NCBI GenBank assembly: GCA_030278955.1
Contig: JAOANR010000003.1
Location: forward strand, 50,006,902-50,070,901
Direction of reading: 5' to 3'
From: Hygrophila difformis
Lineage: Eukaryota > Streptophyta > Magnoliopsida > Lamiales > Acanthaceae
Length of the DNA stretch: 64,000 nt
The position numbers and the translations under genes were made by a program. The notes below the pieces were generated by a model. That model was not told the origin of the DNA and ran no database searches. It saw nothing but the letters and a program-made list of their open reading frames with translations. This document shows positions 34,113 through 46,140 of this stretch, in pieces. The stretch's first letter is position 1; every line of letters begins with the position of its first letter.

Positions 34113-36596
34113 TCAGCTTTCATGGCAAAAATCACTCTTCAGCTTCATCAGCTTCCTCAGCATCATCTGTTCATCTTCCTGTTCATCCTCCTGGGGATTG
34201 TGTAGGATAGCACCCTCATCATCTGACCAAACCTCAGGCAGAAGAGCTAAAGCTTGTTCAACTTTGTCCTCTATCTGAGTCTGCTTCTCCCTTAATTCTT
34301 TCAACTCCTGAACAGCAGAAGCAAGAATACTTTTGGCACGATCTAGAGCATTCTGATTTGACAAGGAACCATCAGGGCCAGGAAGGTCAGGTGTCTTCTT
34401 CAGAAGTCTTTGGGAAATAGTGAACTCCACAATGGGATTTCTTGGAACTTTCCTTCCTCCACGAATGTTTTCTGCTTCAAGATAAGCAGTGATGAGTGCT
34501 GGGTAAGGAAGTAACACTTTCCCATCATCCTTTAAGCTTTCTGCAATCTTGCTCATGTGGGTGAGAACTAGCTGCCCAAAATTGATTGGCTCCTTCTCGT
34601 CGATGGCATAGATCAGGTGACACATGTCCTTTGTCACAAGAGAATGATTTGCAGTGGGGAACACATTTGAAGCACAGAACTTGTAGATCAAAGAGAACTT
34701 CTGAGTAAGGTCTCCTGAGCTGACTCCATTTCCTGGCATCTTCATAGTTTTCTTCTTGGTTATAGCTTGAGCTACCTTATGACTGTCAAATGAAGTTCCA
34801 GGAGCATAGATGGTGTTGAATGGGACCTCAGGAACACCCAATAAGGAATTGATCTTGGCAGCAGTGAGATCATAGAAAAACCCTTGAGTATAGTTTATGT
34901 TAAACCAGGGGCGATTTGGGATGACCACATCTTTCTTCAGATTGGCATAAAATTCCTTCACAAATTCTGGATTGTAATGATCCCACTTGGATGCCCATTG
35001 AAACAGAGATCGTTCCTCCAGATACTTAGTCCATCCCATCTCAATGAACCTCTTCCCTTGATAAGTGTGTTCTGCCCTGAACTTCTTCTTGACCAACACC
35101 TTGTCATAGTAGTACATGTTGTAGTGGGAATGGAACTGATCATTGTAAGGCTTATCAATGGTCTGACTGGATTGACCTTTTTCTTTAGAAACTTTCTTCC
35201 CCTTCTGATCAAGCTTGGCCTTTTTCCTTAGTTCACTGAGGGTTTCAAGATCTCTAGCCCTTTTAGTTTTTCCAGGGGCTTGAGTAGCTTGTTCTTGGGC
35301 AGAGGATAGGTCTTGATTATCTTGTTGAGCTTCTTCCTCGTCTTCTGAGACTTCTCCAGATACTTCCTCATCAGATTCTTCATATTCACTGTCTGACTTC
35401 TCTTTCCACTGAACCTTCTTGTATGGAACTGGGGCAACTTTGGAACCTGTGGCAACAGTTGGTTCTTCAACTTCTTCTCCGGACTCTGACTCTTCTCCTT
35501 CAGAACTTGACTCATCCGACACATCAGCAGCAACTTCCTCGTCCAGACCAGTGGTAACAACATCTTCAACATGCACATCAGATCGATCCCCTGAGGTAGG
35601 ATCCACAGCAATGGTAGAACTCTCTGCAACATTGAACTTGGTTGATCCAGATGGTTTCTTGGAAGCAGATGGTTGCTTCTCTAAGGATTGATGTTGAGGA
35701 GTAGGATCAACCCTCTTCTCTTGACTAGAAATCCCTTTACCAAGATCCTTCTGAGGTGAGCTTTGGATTGATTTCTCAATCATAGATGGAGTAACCTCCT
35801 TGGCCCCTTGTTTAGTCATCACAGCTGGTTTCAGAAAAGAGAGGGGAACAACAGCAATAGGCGGTGACGAGTCAGCACTCTTCTTCTTTACACCAGGAAA
35901 GAATGGTTTTGGAACCAAGTCGATCTTCCTTCTTGCACGTAGAGGCCACTGGTTTCTCAGCAACAGGCACTGGATTGGTCGGAGTCGGATTAGCAATAAC
36001 TGGAACCTCTAGAACATAAGGCTTAGTGACAGAAGCACTTGGCTTTTTGGAACCCTTTCCCTTCATCTTTGAGGCAGTTGAGACTGGAGGAGAGGTGATC
36101 GGGGCCTGACTAGCAGAAACAGCCTTCCCTGTAGACACATTGGTAGAAGCATCAGTGAATTTAGGATCAATTTTTGTACCTTCCTGTGACACATCCCTAT
36201 CTCCAGCGGTGAAAGCGACATTGGCTAGGGTTCTCAGATTCTTAGGAGACTCCATGATAGAGGCATCCTTCGACGAAGAAATGGTGTGAGAAATAGCCGA
36301 TTGTGGCACAGTAACTGTCTGAGGAGTAGTTCCCGCAGATGAGGTTTCGTGGCTGAACCTCCCGACGTGGGTAACTCCCCCTGAACTGCAACTCCCGCCT
36401 TTTGCAACTCATTCCTGATATCCAATTGGTCCATAGCAATGCTTGATTGAACCTCGGTCACAAGATTTTCAAGTAGGTTAGAGGGTATCTCCCTTCTTGG
36501 CTTCTTCTTAGAGCTCGAAACTTTGGGGGCTTCCTTCGGAACGGGAGGTTTCCCTTGCGATTGATCAGAGCCCTTAGACCTTCGAGTGTTTACCAT
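34113..36596 (-). pseudogene. Extra ORF of the Sirevirus-like element: plant transposon protein domain
   Basis: The frame starts at ATG 36596 (MVNTRRSKGSDQSQG) and ends with a stop at 34113. Two shifts, near 36,345 and 35,935, break it into three overlapping frames; the last 627 codons are open. Order of features: a basic Ser/Pro/Lys-rich N-terminus, an acidic Ser/Glu-rich stretch (EGEESESGEEVEE), and a basic segment (KTKRARDLETLSELRKKAK). Then comes a folded-looking domain with MGWTKYLEERSLF, NPEFVKEFYANL and INSLLGVPEVPF, and a C-terminal coiled-coil-like helix (VQELKELREKQTQIEDK). The folded part resembles the putative plant transposon protein domain (my recollection of Pfam PF20167). It occupies the position of env-like ORFs in Sireviruses, but I see no signal peptide or membrane segment. 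Function unknown. Confidence 0.78.
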
Positions 36597-36803
36597 GGTG
36601 AATGCTGCAAACAGAACTTAACAAAACTCCACAAGACTAATACTGAATATGCAAGAACAAGGGTTAGTCGAAGAGGCGAAAAGGAAACACAAGAGCAGAG
36701 AATAGATTACTCAGGATGAAGAAATAAATTTCTTCCCGCCCTTAAAGAGACTAAATGATGATCTTCTGCAGTGATCTCCTCGAATGAGTAAAACTGCAAG
36801 ATT

Positions 36804-39800
36804 CTATGAAATGACAGATTTGGGCCGATAAACAAATGGGCCTCTATTACACTCTCCCCCTGAAATATACAAAACCTGCAGCCCAAAATTAATTAGTTTA
36901 AATAAAATTAACAAGTATTGGGCTTGAGGAATTAAACCATTAACACCATGGGGAGAGTGATTGACACTTCGGTCGATTATGCAGAGCCCAAGATCACGTC
37001 TTAGAGCCTCAAATCGATCACTGCTCAAGGCTTTGGTGAAGATGTCTGCATGTTGTAGCTCAGTTCCCACATGTTGAATAGACACAATACCATCTTCAAC
37101 TAGCTCTCGGATGAAATGATGACGGATGTCGATATGCTTTGTTCGACTGTGCTGGACAGGATTTTTAGCAATGTTGATTGCACTCATGTTGTCACACAAG
37201 AGAAACAGTTCCTTGTGGTCAATACCATAATCCTTTAGCATCTGCTTCATCCACAATAGTTGTGCACAGCAACTCCCAGCGGCTAAGTACTCTGCCTATG
37301 CAGTAGATAATGAAATGGAAGATTGCTTCTTGTTGTACCAGCTCACAAGATTAGTTCCTACATAGAAACACCCTCCCGTAGTACTCTTTCTATCATCTGT
37401 GCACCCAGCTCAGTCAGCATCGCTATAGCCAGTAAGTTGCAAGTTAGAGTCCTTTGAGTACCAGATTCCAAGGTTGGCAGTCCCAGCTATATACTTTATG
37501 ATCCTCTTGGCAGCATGCAAATGAGACTCCTTGGGGTCAGCTTGATATCGTGCACAAACTCCAACGGCATAGCTAATGTCAGGCCTGCTAGCTGCAAGAT
37601 AGAGAAGAATGCCAATTATACTACGATATAATTTGCAATCGACCTGTTTACCATTGGTGTCCTTGCTGAGTTTGTCATTGGTTCCAATTGGAGTTCGAAC
37701 TGGCTTGCTGGACTCCAGACCAAACTTCTTTACAATGTTCTTTGCATACTTCGCTTGACTGATGAATATGCCTTCCTTCTTTTGGGTAACCAGTAGCCCT
37801 AAGAAATAGGTTAATTCACCAACAAGACTCATCTCAAATTCCTTACTCATTATGAAGACAAATATGTCCTTGAGGATGTGTGAGGTGGAACCAAACACTA
37901 TGTCATCAACGTAGATTTGTGCAATTAGAAATCCTTTGGCCTCCCTTTTTATGAAAAGGGTCTTGTCAGTGGTCCCTTGTTCATAGCCATTCTCCAAGAG
38001 ATAGGATGATAGACGCTCATACCAAGCTCGGGGAGCCTGTTTTAATCCATACAGGGCTTTGTTCAGCTTGTACACGTGATCTGGATAGTGAGGATCCACA
38101 AATCCCTTTGGCTGCTCAACATAGGCTTCCTCTTTCAATATACCATTCAAGAAGGCACTTTTGACATCCATCTGGTAGAGTTTGAATTCATATGTGCATG
38201 CTATGGCAATCAGCAGCCGAACAACTTCCAATCTTGCAACTGGGGCAAACGTCTCGCTGAAGTCCACGCCTTCTACTTGTGTATATCCTTAAGCAACAAG
38301 TCTAGCTTTGTTTCTTGTAGTATTGCCATTTTCATCAAACTTGTTCTTGAATATCCACTTTGTCCCAATGACATTGACATCCTCAGGTCTCTCTACCAAG
38401 GTCCAAACATCATTCCTTTTGAATTGTTGCAACTCTTCTTGCATGGCTGAGATCCAGTGCTCATCAGAAAGGGCATCTTCAACTCTGCTAGGTTCGATAG
38501 TTGATGTGAAACAATGCAGACCGCCCAGCTCTTTGTAGTTGATCCTCTTCTTGGTCCTGGTCTTTCTTCCTTCATTGATGTCTCCAATCAGATCCTCTTC
38601 ATCATGATTCATGTGAATCCTTCTGATGGGAGTAGAGGGGTTAGAAGGGCAGTTCACATTATCTGATTGAACCATGGTCTGTTCTGCACCACCAGAAGAG
38701 GGTAGGTCTATATTGACTTCATCTTCAATCTCTAGGTCCTTCCCAATGTCAGCATCAAGAGTGTTTAGAAACTTGCTTGGTTTATCCTCAATGACCACGT
38801 TGACAGATTTAATCACATTCCTCATCTTGGGCAGATAAACCCTGTAGGCTTTGCTGGTTGGAGAGTAGCCAACGAACACTCCTTCATCACTCTTTTCTTA
38901 GAACTTGCCAAGGTTTTCCCAGTCATTAAGCACAAAGCATTTGCTACCAAAAATATGGAAATAAGAGATCGAGGTCTTTTTACCATTCCAGAGCTCAAAA
39001 GGTGTCTTCAAGGTTTTTGGTCTTATGTGAACACGATTGATCACATAGCAGGCAGTATGCACAGCTTCAGCCTAGAGATTTTGTGGAACACCTTTTGAAT
39101 TTAACATAACTCTTGCCATTTCCTGGATGGTTCTGTTCTTTCTCTCCACCACACCATTTTGTTGGGGAGTCCGAGGAGCAGAGAACTCATGCTTTATTCC
39201 AAATTCATTACAGAATTCTTCAAAGGCATGACTCTCAAACTCTCCACCATGATCACTTTGAATCCTCTTGATTTTACATTCCTTTTCAGTGATCAGTTGG
39301 TTGCAAAGTTTGATGAATACTTTGAGGGCTTCACTCTTTTCCCTGAGAAAATAAACCCAAGTATATCTAGAATAGTCATCAACACAGACAAAAACATATT
39401 GCTTACCCCCAAGACTTTTAACCTCAGTAGGTCCAAACAAATCCATATGGAGAAGTTCAAGACACTGAGTTGAACCAATCTGGTCAATTGATTTGTGAAA
39501 GGCTCTGTGTTGCTTGTTCTTCATACAATCATCGCACATCTCAGCATCAGCTTTCTTGAGGGATGGTAGACCTTTGATAGCACCTATTCTGCTTAGTTTG
39601 ATCAAGTCCTTGAAATTCAAGTGACCTAGTCTTTCATGCCATAAATGAGTCAGATATGAACCTGCACCTGCATTCTCAGCAGAAAAACAAGATTGTCCGA
39701 ACACATAACAATTATTGTGGGCCCTAAGTCCTCTCATAACACATTCTTATTTGGAATTAAGAACTTCACAATACTTCCTGTCAAAGGATACTTTGAGATC

Positions 39801-40469
39801 ATCATCGCATAGTTGGCTTATACTGATGAGGTTGGCACAGAGACCTTCCACATGATGTACTGCTTTCAATTGAGGAAGTTCAGAACATGAAATCGAACCT
39901 TGACCAACTACTTTTCCTCTATTCCCATCTCCAAAGATGGCGTATCCTCCATCAATCTCTTCATAGTTGGACAGAAGATCTTTGTTCCCAGTCATATGAC
40001 CCGAACATCCACTATCAAAATACCAGGCCGTCTTCTTTCCATCCTTGGAGGAGGTTTGGAATGCCATGTGACACACTGTAGGAAATTTCACACGCCATTC
40101 TCTCCTTAACATACTACGCTTGACTTCTTCATTTGGCCACATGACTGGTCTTCCCGACAAGGCATCTCTGGCAAGAATGTGGCATGAGCTTGTTTGATGA
40201 CCATAGGTTCTGCAATACTCACACTCCAAAGGTACAGGAGGAGGAGCACGTCGTCTGGTGATCTTCTTAGATCCTCTGACTTGATCCACCTTCTTTTCAG
40301 TTACCCTTTCTGGAGACTCATCTGAAGAAGCTCCTTCCTTTACAAAAATCCTCTCTTTAGAGCTGGAACATCCTTTTGAGTAGCCAATTCCACGCCTATC
40401 TCCATGAGTCCTGGTAGCTGATAAGATTTCACTGAGCACATCCTTCCCTTTGTTCAGTTTGCTTGCCAA
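36804..40469 (-). pseudogene. Sirevirus-like pol: protease, integrase, RT, RNase H with six in-frame stops
   Basis: One reading frame runs through the whole region without a shift but is cut by stops at about 39746, 39072, 38898, 38289, 37410 and 37296. Domains in order: a CCHC knuckle CEYCRTYGHQTSSC, protease WYFDSGCSGHMTG, a pre-integrase HLWHERLGHLNF, and integrase (HMDLFGP, IQSDHGGEFES, TPQQNGVVERKNR). RT follows ([23 protein letters not shown]) and then RNase H (GYSDAD, LCDNMSAINIAKNP, TKHIDIRHHF). Several stops are one transition away from the expected codon (Q or W), as expected for methylated, silenced DNA. The tail crosses a purine tract near 36,855-36,866 (TTTCAGGGGGAGAG on this strand). 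Confidence 0.88.
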
Positions 40470-42227
40470 CTGTTCAGCACTGGTAACCTTGTTGTTAGCT
40501 CTTGAACTTGAACACTCATCATATCCACCTGGTGTTGTAAATCAACCTTTTGATCTGTCAAGGTGGTGACTTTTTCTGTCAGAGCATCATACACAATTGT
40601 GAAATTATGAACTTGCTCACTGAGAGTGACCACTTGGTGTTGGAAGTCATCCCTTTGACTAGTCAGAGAGGTGACTTGATCTGATAAGGACCGATTTGCC
40701 ACAGTAAGCTCATCAACTTCTATTGCAAGCTCCTCATTTCTGATGGCAAGATCTTCAGACCTTGGTCCAAGAGAGTGAACCAAATAGTGCATTCTATCAT
40801 GATCACGTTCAAGCTCTCGATATTCTGCCCTCTGAGAAATCAGGTCAGCCTTGTACAATTCACGTTCCTGATGAGTCTTTTGCAGTTCTTCCCATTGAAC
40901 ATAATGTTTAGCAATGAGCTTTTCAAGATCTCATCCAATTCAGCATAATCTCCCCTTAGGACCTCAAGATCAATGATGGCATTATTTAACTCCTCTTCTG
41001 TCTTCTCCCGCTTCTCATAGGTTTCTTCATAGAGATTGTTGAGAGCTTCAACACTTTGTTCCTCTTGCCTGTGGGAAGAAGAAGAGGGACCTTCATCAAT
41101 AGAAAAAGGAGAAATGCAAGTAGGAGCGTTACCAACATCAAGTTCTAACTCGGAGTCTGAATCCCAAGTTCCAGCAAAGGCTACCCCGCTCTCTTCATCA
41201 CTGTCACTGGAGCTAGACTCTTCTTCCTCACTGATGGTAGCACGATAAGTCTTCTTGGTGCTTGAGGATTTGTTCTTGAGATTAGCACAGTCAGCTCTAA
41301 CATGACCAAAGCCATCACATTCATAGCACTGAGGACCTCTAGGATCAGAGGATTCCTTGACTAGCTTCTTGTCAGATTTAGAAGTCTTCTTCTTCTCTAG
41401 TCTTTTAGGAGAGGAGCTTTCACCCTTCTGGTTTCTAAAAGATTTGGACTTCTTATCACTCAGAAACTTGGCAATGCGCTTTGACAAGAAGGCCAGGTCA
41501 TCATCTTCATCATCTACAGGGCTGGATTCATCTGCAGCAGGTTCAACAACCACTTTGGACTCTGATTTGAAAGCAACAGCTTTGCCTTTGAAGTTTTTGC
41601 AGTGATCCATTTCCCAAGTCTGAAGAATCCCCATGAGTTCATCAACAGAGGTCTTATCACAGTCCTTTTGGAGCTCCAGGGCTGCAATCTTTGGATTGAA
41701 TCTCTCAGGAAGTGTACCTACAATTTTCCGAACTATCTCCTGAGAGGAGTAGGATTTGCCAAGCTGTTGAGCTTGGTTAGTTAGAGTACGAATTCTATTA
41801 ATATAACTACTAATAGATTCATGTTCCTCCATATGTAATTTGTGCATTTGAGCTTCTAAAGAGATGAGTTTGGAAATTCTAACAGGGGCCGAACCTTCAT
41901 AGGAATTTACCAGTATTCCCCATGCTTCATTGGCAGTGGTGCAATTGTAGATGAGGCTGTACTGTTCTTCAGAGACAGCACTGAAGATAGCATGAAGGGC
42001 CTTGGAATTCATCTTGAGTGTGTCTTATCATCAGCGGTCCAGTCCTTCTTCTCCTTAGGCTTGATCACATCATCAACCTTGACAGTTGGGGCTTCATATT
42101 TGAAGAGAACAGCATCCCAAGCTAAGTCATCAATAGACATAAGATACGAGCGCATCTTATTTTTCCAGAAAGCAAAGTTGGTCCCATCGAGCAACGGAGC
42201 CTGGTTGAAGGTCCATTTCGGATTCAT
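40454..42227 (-). pseudogene. Sirevirus-like gag with long coiled coil, frameshifted
   Basis: It starts at ATG 42227 (MNPKWTFNQAPLLDGTNF), 33 bases inside the primer-binding site. A gag core follows: FWKNKMRSYL and later AWGILVNSYEG, SYINRIRTL and LPERFNPKIAALE. Then come Lys/Ser-rich linkers, one CCHC knuckle (CYECDGFGHVRADC), an acidic serine stretch, and about 180 residues of coiled coil (repeated LTSQRDDFQHQV / LTDQKVDLQHQV units). Shifts near 42,010, 40,925 and 40,465 split it into frames. Large coiled-coil gags are typical of Sireviruses. Confidence 0.85.
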
Positions 42228-42259
42228 CTTGCTATAGAGATCTCTCCCTCAAGAGTGTG

Positions 42260-42271
42260 GCTCTGATACCA
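42260..42271 (-). other. Primer-binding site of the Sirevirus-like element
   Basis: The minus strand reads TGGTATCAGAGC, complementary to the 3' end of initiator tRNA-Met. It lies two bases inside the 5' LTR. Confidence 0.92.
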
Positions 42272-42273
42272 AT

Positions 42274-42568
42274 TGATAGGTCCACGGGAAAGCAAGATAT
42301 ACACTTTATGCTAAGGTTCACTAAACACAATGAACTCAAATACCAAAATAGATTAATGTAACAAGTTATTAATCAAGCACAGCGGAATAATTAACTTGCA
42401 TAAAGTAAATCAATGAGACAAGGAATTGTTGACCCAGTTCGGCCTTCGGCCTACGTCTGGGGGATACCAATCCAGGAGTTATTTTACTATGTGTTTCAAG
42501 ATGGTAAACAACCACACACATTAGCAAAATAAAGAGAATGACTTCACCATAAACTCCAAGCAGATAGT
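42274..42568 (-). repeat. 5' LTR of the Sirevirus-like element, segment next to gag
   Basis: Matches the first 295 bp (plus-strand order) of the LTR at 32741, with about 8 differences by eye. It stops abruptly at AGATAGT, where the gypsy element begins; the rest is at 53251-53903. Confidence 0.93.
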
Positions 42569-42645
42569 TGACAAGGATGTCCAAAATCAACTCTGACTTC
42601 CTAGTGGACCGTTGACTAGACAAAGGAAGAAGAAGTATCAAGAGG

Positions 42646-45128
42646 TAGGGGTGGGCAAAAAAACCGAACCGAACTGCTGAACCGCTGATCCGAATCAAAA
42701 TCGAACCGAATTTTCGGTTAACCGGGGTGTTCGGTTCGGTTACAAATACCTCAACACAGGTATTTGTTCGGTTCGGTTCGGTTTCGATTTTTATGAAATT
42801 TTACCTCGGTTAACCGAACCGAACCGTATATTATATTATTATTATTAAATTTTATTCTTTAAATATATATTATTTTAAAAAATATAATAAATATTTTCTA
42901 ACCCTAAATCCTAACACAGTTTCCTGTTCGGCCTTTTTCAGCGCCGCATCCCGCATCCTCTCCAGATCGATCTCCTCTTCGTCATTCTCTTCACTTCATT
43001 CCGTCGGCCGTCGTCATCCCGTCATCCTCTCCTCTTCATCTAGTCATCCCGGCACAGAGGCGGCGCCGCTCTTCCGTCCGCCCTTCCCGTCCGCTCATCC
43101 ACTCAAGCCGCTCTCTTTCGTAAGCTTCTCGCTCCAGCACACGGGTTTTGTTGTATACCTTTCTTTTGTTTTTTAATTGGAAATTGAATTCTAGAATTGT
43201 GAACTAGAAATGCTCTGCAAATTAGGTATATGGTGTTTAGGCGAGTTCAATTTTAGGATTGAGTTAATTAGAAGCATTAATATGGTGTTTTTTTTATTTT
43301 TAATGTGCCACCGAAAATTTGAAAATGTGTTAATGTATAATATTCCGGCTGATTGTGCGAGGATATAGATAAAATATGATGATATCTTGATATGGAATTA
43401 CAGAATATGAATGATTATAATTCTCCTGTTGAACTTGAACCACTTCTGATTCTTTTTTCGTGTTGTCTGAGCCAAATGAACGAAGGGATTAGAGTTTTTT
43501 TTGTTCAATTAGAGTTTACACTTATGAACTTTGTAAGAGATGGTTCTAGCTACATGTTAAACACACATTAGACTGTATGTATTTCTTGTTTTGTTTGCTG
43601 AGACAGTATGCAAGGTCAATGCTTGTAGTTCTCTTACACCCAAATTGATTGAAGCACTCATATGCACACAAGATTGGATTCGGAAAGACAATCCCCCCCT
43701 TGTTGAAGAAAAAGATTTTGAAGAACTTCAAAAACTAGAAGAAGGTATCTTTGACTGTTTCCTTTTCATTAACTCGTGTGTTAAATAAATATTTCTAACA
43801 TAATATTTCATTGTTTAATTTGTATAGTATGGATAGCTAATCTCTTGGATTTGGATGACCAGCCATTAAGATGATTTGAGTTGAGGTAAATGCTTATGTG
43901 TAATGTTTGTTTCATTGTTTGGTTGTGTCTAGTTTGGATTTCTAGATGGGAAAACTACTACATTTTGTTTTTAATATATTAGCTTGAGGTGAGAGCAATT
44001 AGGGCTTTTTTGTTTTCCAAATTCAGGTGTAAAAATAGGTAGCTCCCTCTCATTTCGATGTTATTGGATTTCTGGCAGTGTATTTGGCTCTGTTTTCTCT
44101 GGTTTGTGTTAGTTGGCAAATGGCTCTGTATTTGGTGGTAACAATAACAATTAACAAATCTCTATTTTGTGTATAACAACTATCCACTCATTTTTTCTTG
44201 CTTTCATAATTTCATCCTATATAGTTTAGTATACATATATTCTCGATGCTGCTGCTTCTTTCTAATACTCCACTCTATCTCTTGCTGATTTATATACTAG
44301 TATTATCTTATCATAGTAATATTATTACATTACAAAGCTTTAATGTCAACCAACAACTTCTTTGTACAGTAATCTTATAAGTACTACTTCCTACTAGAAA
44401 TAATGACTTCGTTAGCCTTTTCTGCAAAGTGTTATTCGCTGGTGTTATTGTTGGTATCAATTTCAGCATCCAGATTTCAAGTTTCAGGCATTATACTTAT
44501 TATATTACACTCCTAGCTACTTTCTCTTGAGTCTCCTCCATCTGTCTCTCTTCTTTTTGGAGACTTTCTTACAAGTTTATACCAGTTTCACTGTGGGTAT
44601 TCAAAATGATGGTCTTATAGTACTGTTGTTAATTATATCATTGACTCTATCTCTTGTTGGATTTTACAGGTACTGTTGTTTTGATTGGAGAAACTGAATC
44701 AAAGACACCAGATGTTTTGTTATGTGGATGATTTACTCTAAAATTGTTTTAAATATTTTGATTGATGACATTTATGATTTGGAAGATTGTGGCTGATGAC
44801 ATTTTCATTTGGATATTTATTCTCTGAATTTTTTTTTTGGATTTTAATGATTCAGTTCGGTTCGATTCGGTTATTATTTGCAAATAGAAGTTTATTTTTT
44901 CGGTTAACCGATATTTCGGTTATCCGGGATGCATATTTGTCATATATTAGCTTGGTTCAGTTCGGTTCGAGTAACTCGCAAATAGTTGGAATTTTCTCAG
45001 TTAACCGAATTTTCGGTTAACCAAATTTTTCGGTTCAGTTTCAGTTAGCAATTTCGAATATTTGATCGGTTCGGTTTGGTTAGCAAATATCTGAAAAAAG
45101 TCGAGTATCCGAACCGTGCCCAGCCCTA
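42646..45128 (+). mobile_element. Ac-like hAT element (2,483 bp), internally deleted
   Basis: It begins TAGGGGTGGGCAAAAAAACC and ends CGTGCCCAGCCCTA, TIRs of the TAGGGSTGGGCA form. It is flanked by perfect 8-bp duplications TCAAGAGG at 42638-42645 and 45129-45136. Subterminal regions on both sides are packed with CGGTTCGGTT / AACCGAACCG words. A GC-rich leader-like stretch (42,950-43,135) and one recognisable transposase exon near 43,607 remain; most of the transposase is missing, so it is non-autonomous. Confidence 0.93.
43607..43744 (+). pseudogene. Remnant exon of an Ac-type hAT transposase C-terminus
   Basis: Between an acceptor-like GAGACAG and a donor-like GAAG|GTATC the sequence reads ...LTPKLIEALICTQDWIRK... 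then EELQKLEEG. This is close to the end of the hAT dimerisation domain, where Ac-family proteins have EALICTQDW. The catalytic parts of the transposase are absent, so it cannot encode an active enzyme. Confidence 0.75.
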
Positions 45129-46128
45129 TCAAGAGGAGGTCCAAAAGGCAATTGCAAGGGAAGAAGAAGCTAAGGAGGACTCGAGCTCGATTTCAACAAT
45201 CAACGTGCCGGAATTCAACAAACTCGGGATCAACACTTTGATCACGTGGGAAGAAGGATGATAGGGTTTGGATCGAGAAAGAGGGCATTTGGAGCTCAAG
45301 AGATGAAGAAACAAGCTTAAGGGACAAAAGAGACAAGACTTGGACATGTTCACCATGTTTTTTATTACATGTCCAAATTTAATCTAGTTTGGGATTGTAA
45401 CTTATTTTTCCTATAGAACTTGATCTCAACAAGACATATGTGTTGAGACAAGTCAATACTAGGTTGACTAGGTTTGTCCTAGGTTAGGATGTTGGGAGTT
45501 AGTCTTGTCCAAATAGAAGTTAGGCTTGTTGGGAGTTAATGGGGATGGGAGTTAGAGTAAGGGCCTTGTTTGGCCAAGCAATATTGATTTTTGGGAGAGG
45601 AGAAGTCGGCCATGAGGGCTTATAAATAAGACCCTCCCCCTCACTTGTACACTTTAGCTTTTGAATGAAATTAGAAATCATTTTGTTGAGAGTAGAGAGG
45701 ATCTCTTTTCTATTGTTTTCCCTTTGAGAGTGGATAGAACTTTCAAAGAGTGTACACTTTCCAACTCCTACCATAGCCGACGGCCAACCACCCTTCCACC
45801 ACCACCTTGGCCGAGGCATCTTGTGAGAAGTATGGCAAATCGGTTCCTCAAGTTAGCTTGTTGGGGTCGTGACGCGGGGATTGCTTGAAGGAGGCACCAC
45901 GACGTCGATCTTGGAGAGCATCCATGGAGGCAAATGGTTCGAACTAGGAGGGTCCGGGTCTCTTTGCTTCTTGAAGATGTGGCCGAGAGCACATCTTTCA
46001 TCTTCACCAAGTATTTTGTTCTTCTTTTGATCTTTTGTAGTTTTTATTAGTTTTGATCGAATTCTCTTCTTCCCCCTCTCTTTGATCTTCATTTCGGATA
46101 GACACTTGAGATCCATGGCATTAATTTT

Positions 46129-46140
46129 TGGTATCAAAGC
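46129..46140 (+). other. Primer-binding site of the gypsy element
   Basis: TGGTATCAAAGC, eight bases after the LTR end, differing by one base from the usual initiator tRNA-Met site. Confidence 0.75.

Larger units (their letters stand above)
42569..46120 (+). repeat. 5' LTR of the gypsy element, split by a hAT element
   Basis: LTR sequence at 42569-42645 and 45137-46120, with ends TGACAAGGATG and ATCCATGGCA. A TATA box TATAAATA at 45621-45628 is followed by the likely R/U5 region. Confidence 0.92.

Noticed and set aside
42369..42698. 109-codon minus-strand frame
   Set aside because: It spans the copia LTR, the gypsy LTR and the start of a hAT element; it is a chimera of three insertions.
45129..46137. 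Several short frames repeated at 52,250-53,240
   Set aside because: Both sets are the two LTRs of the gypsy element; only the pol tail at 52,185-52,386 is meaningful.
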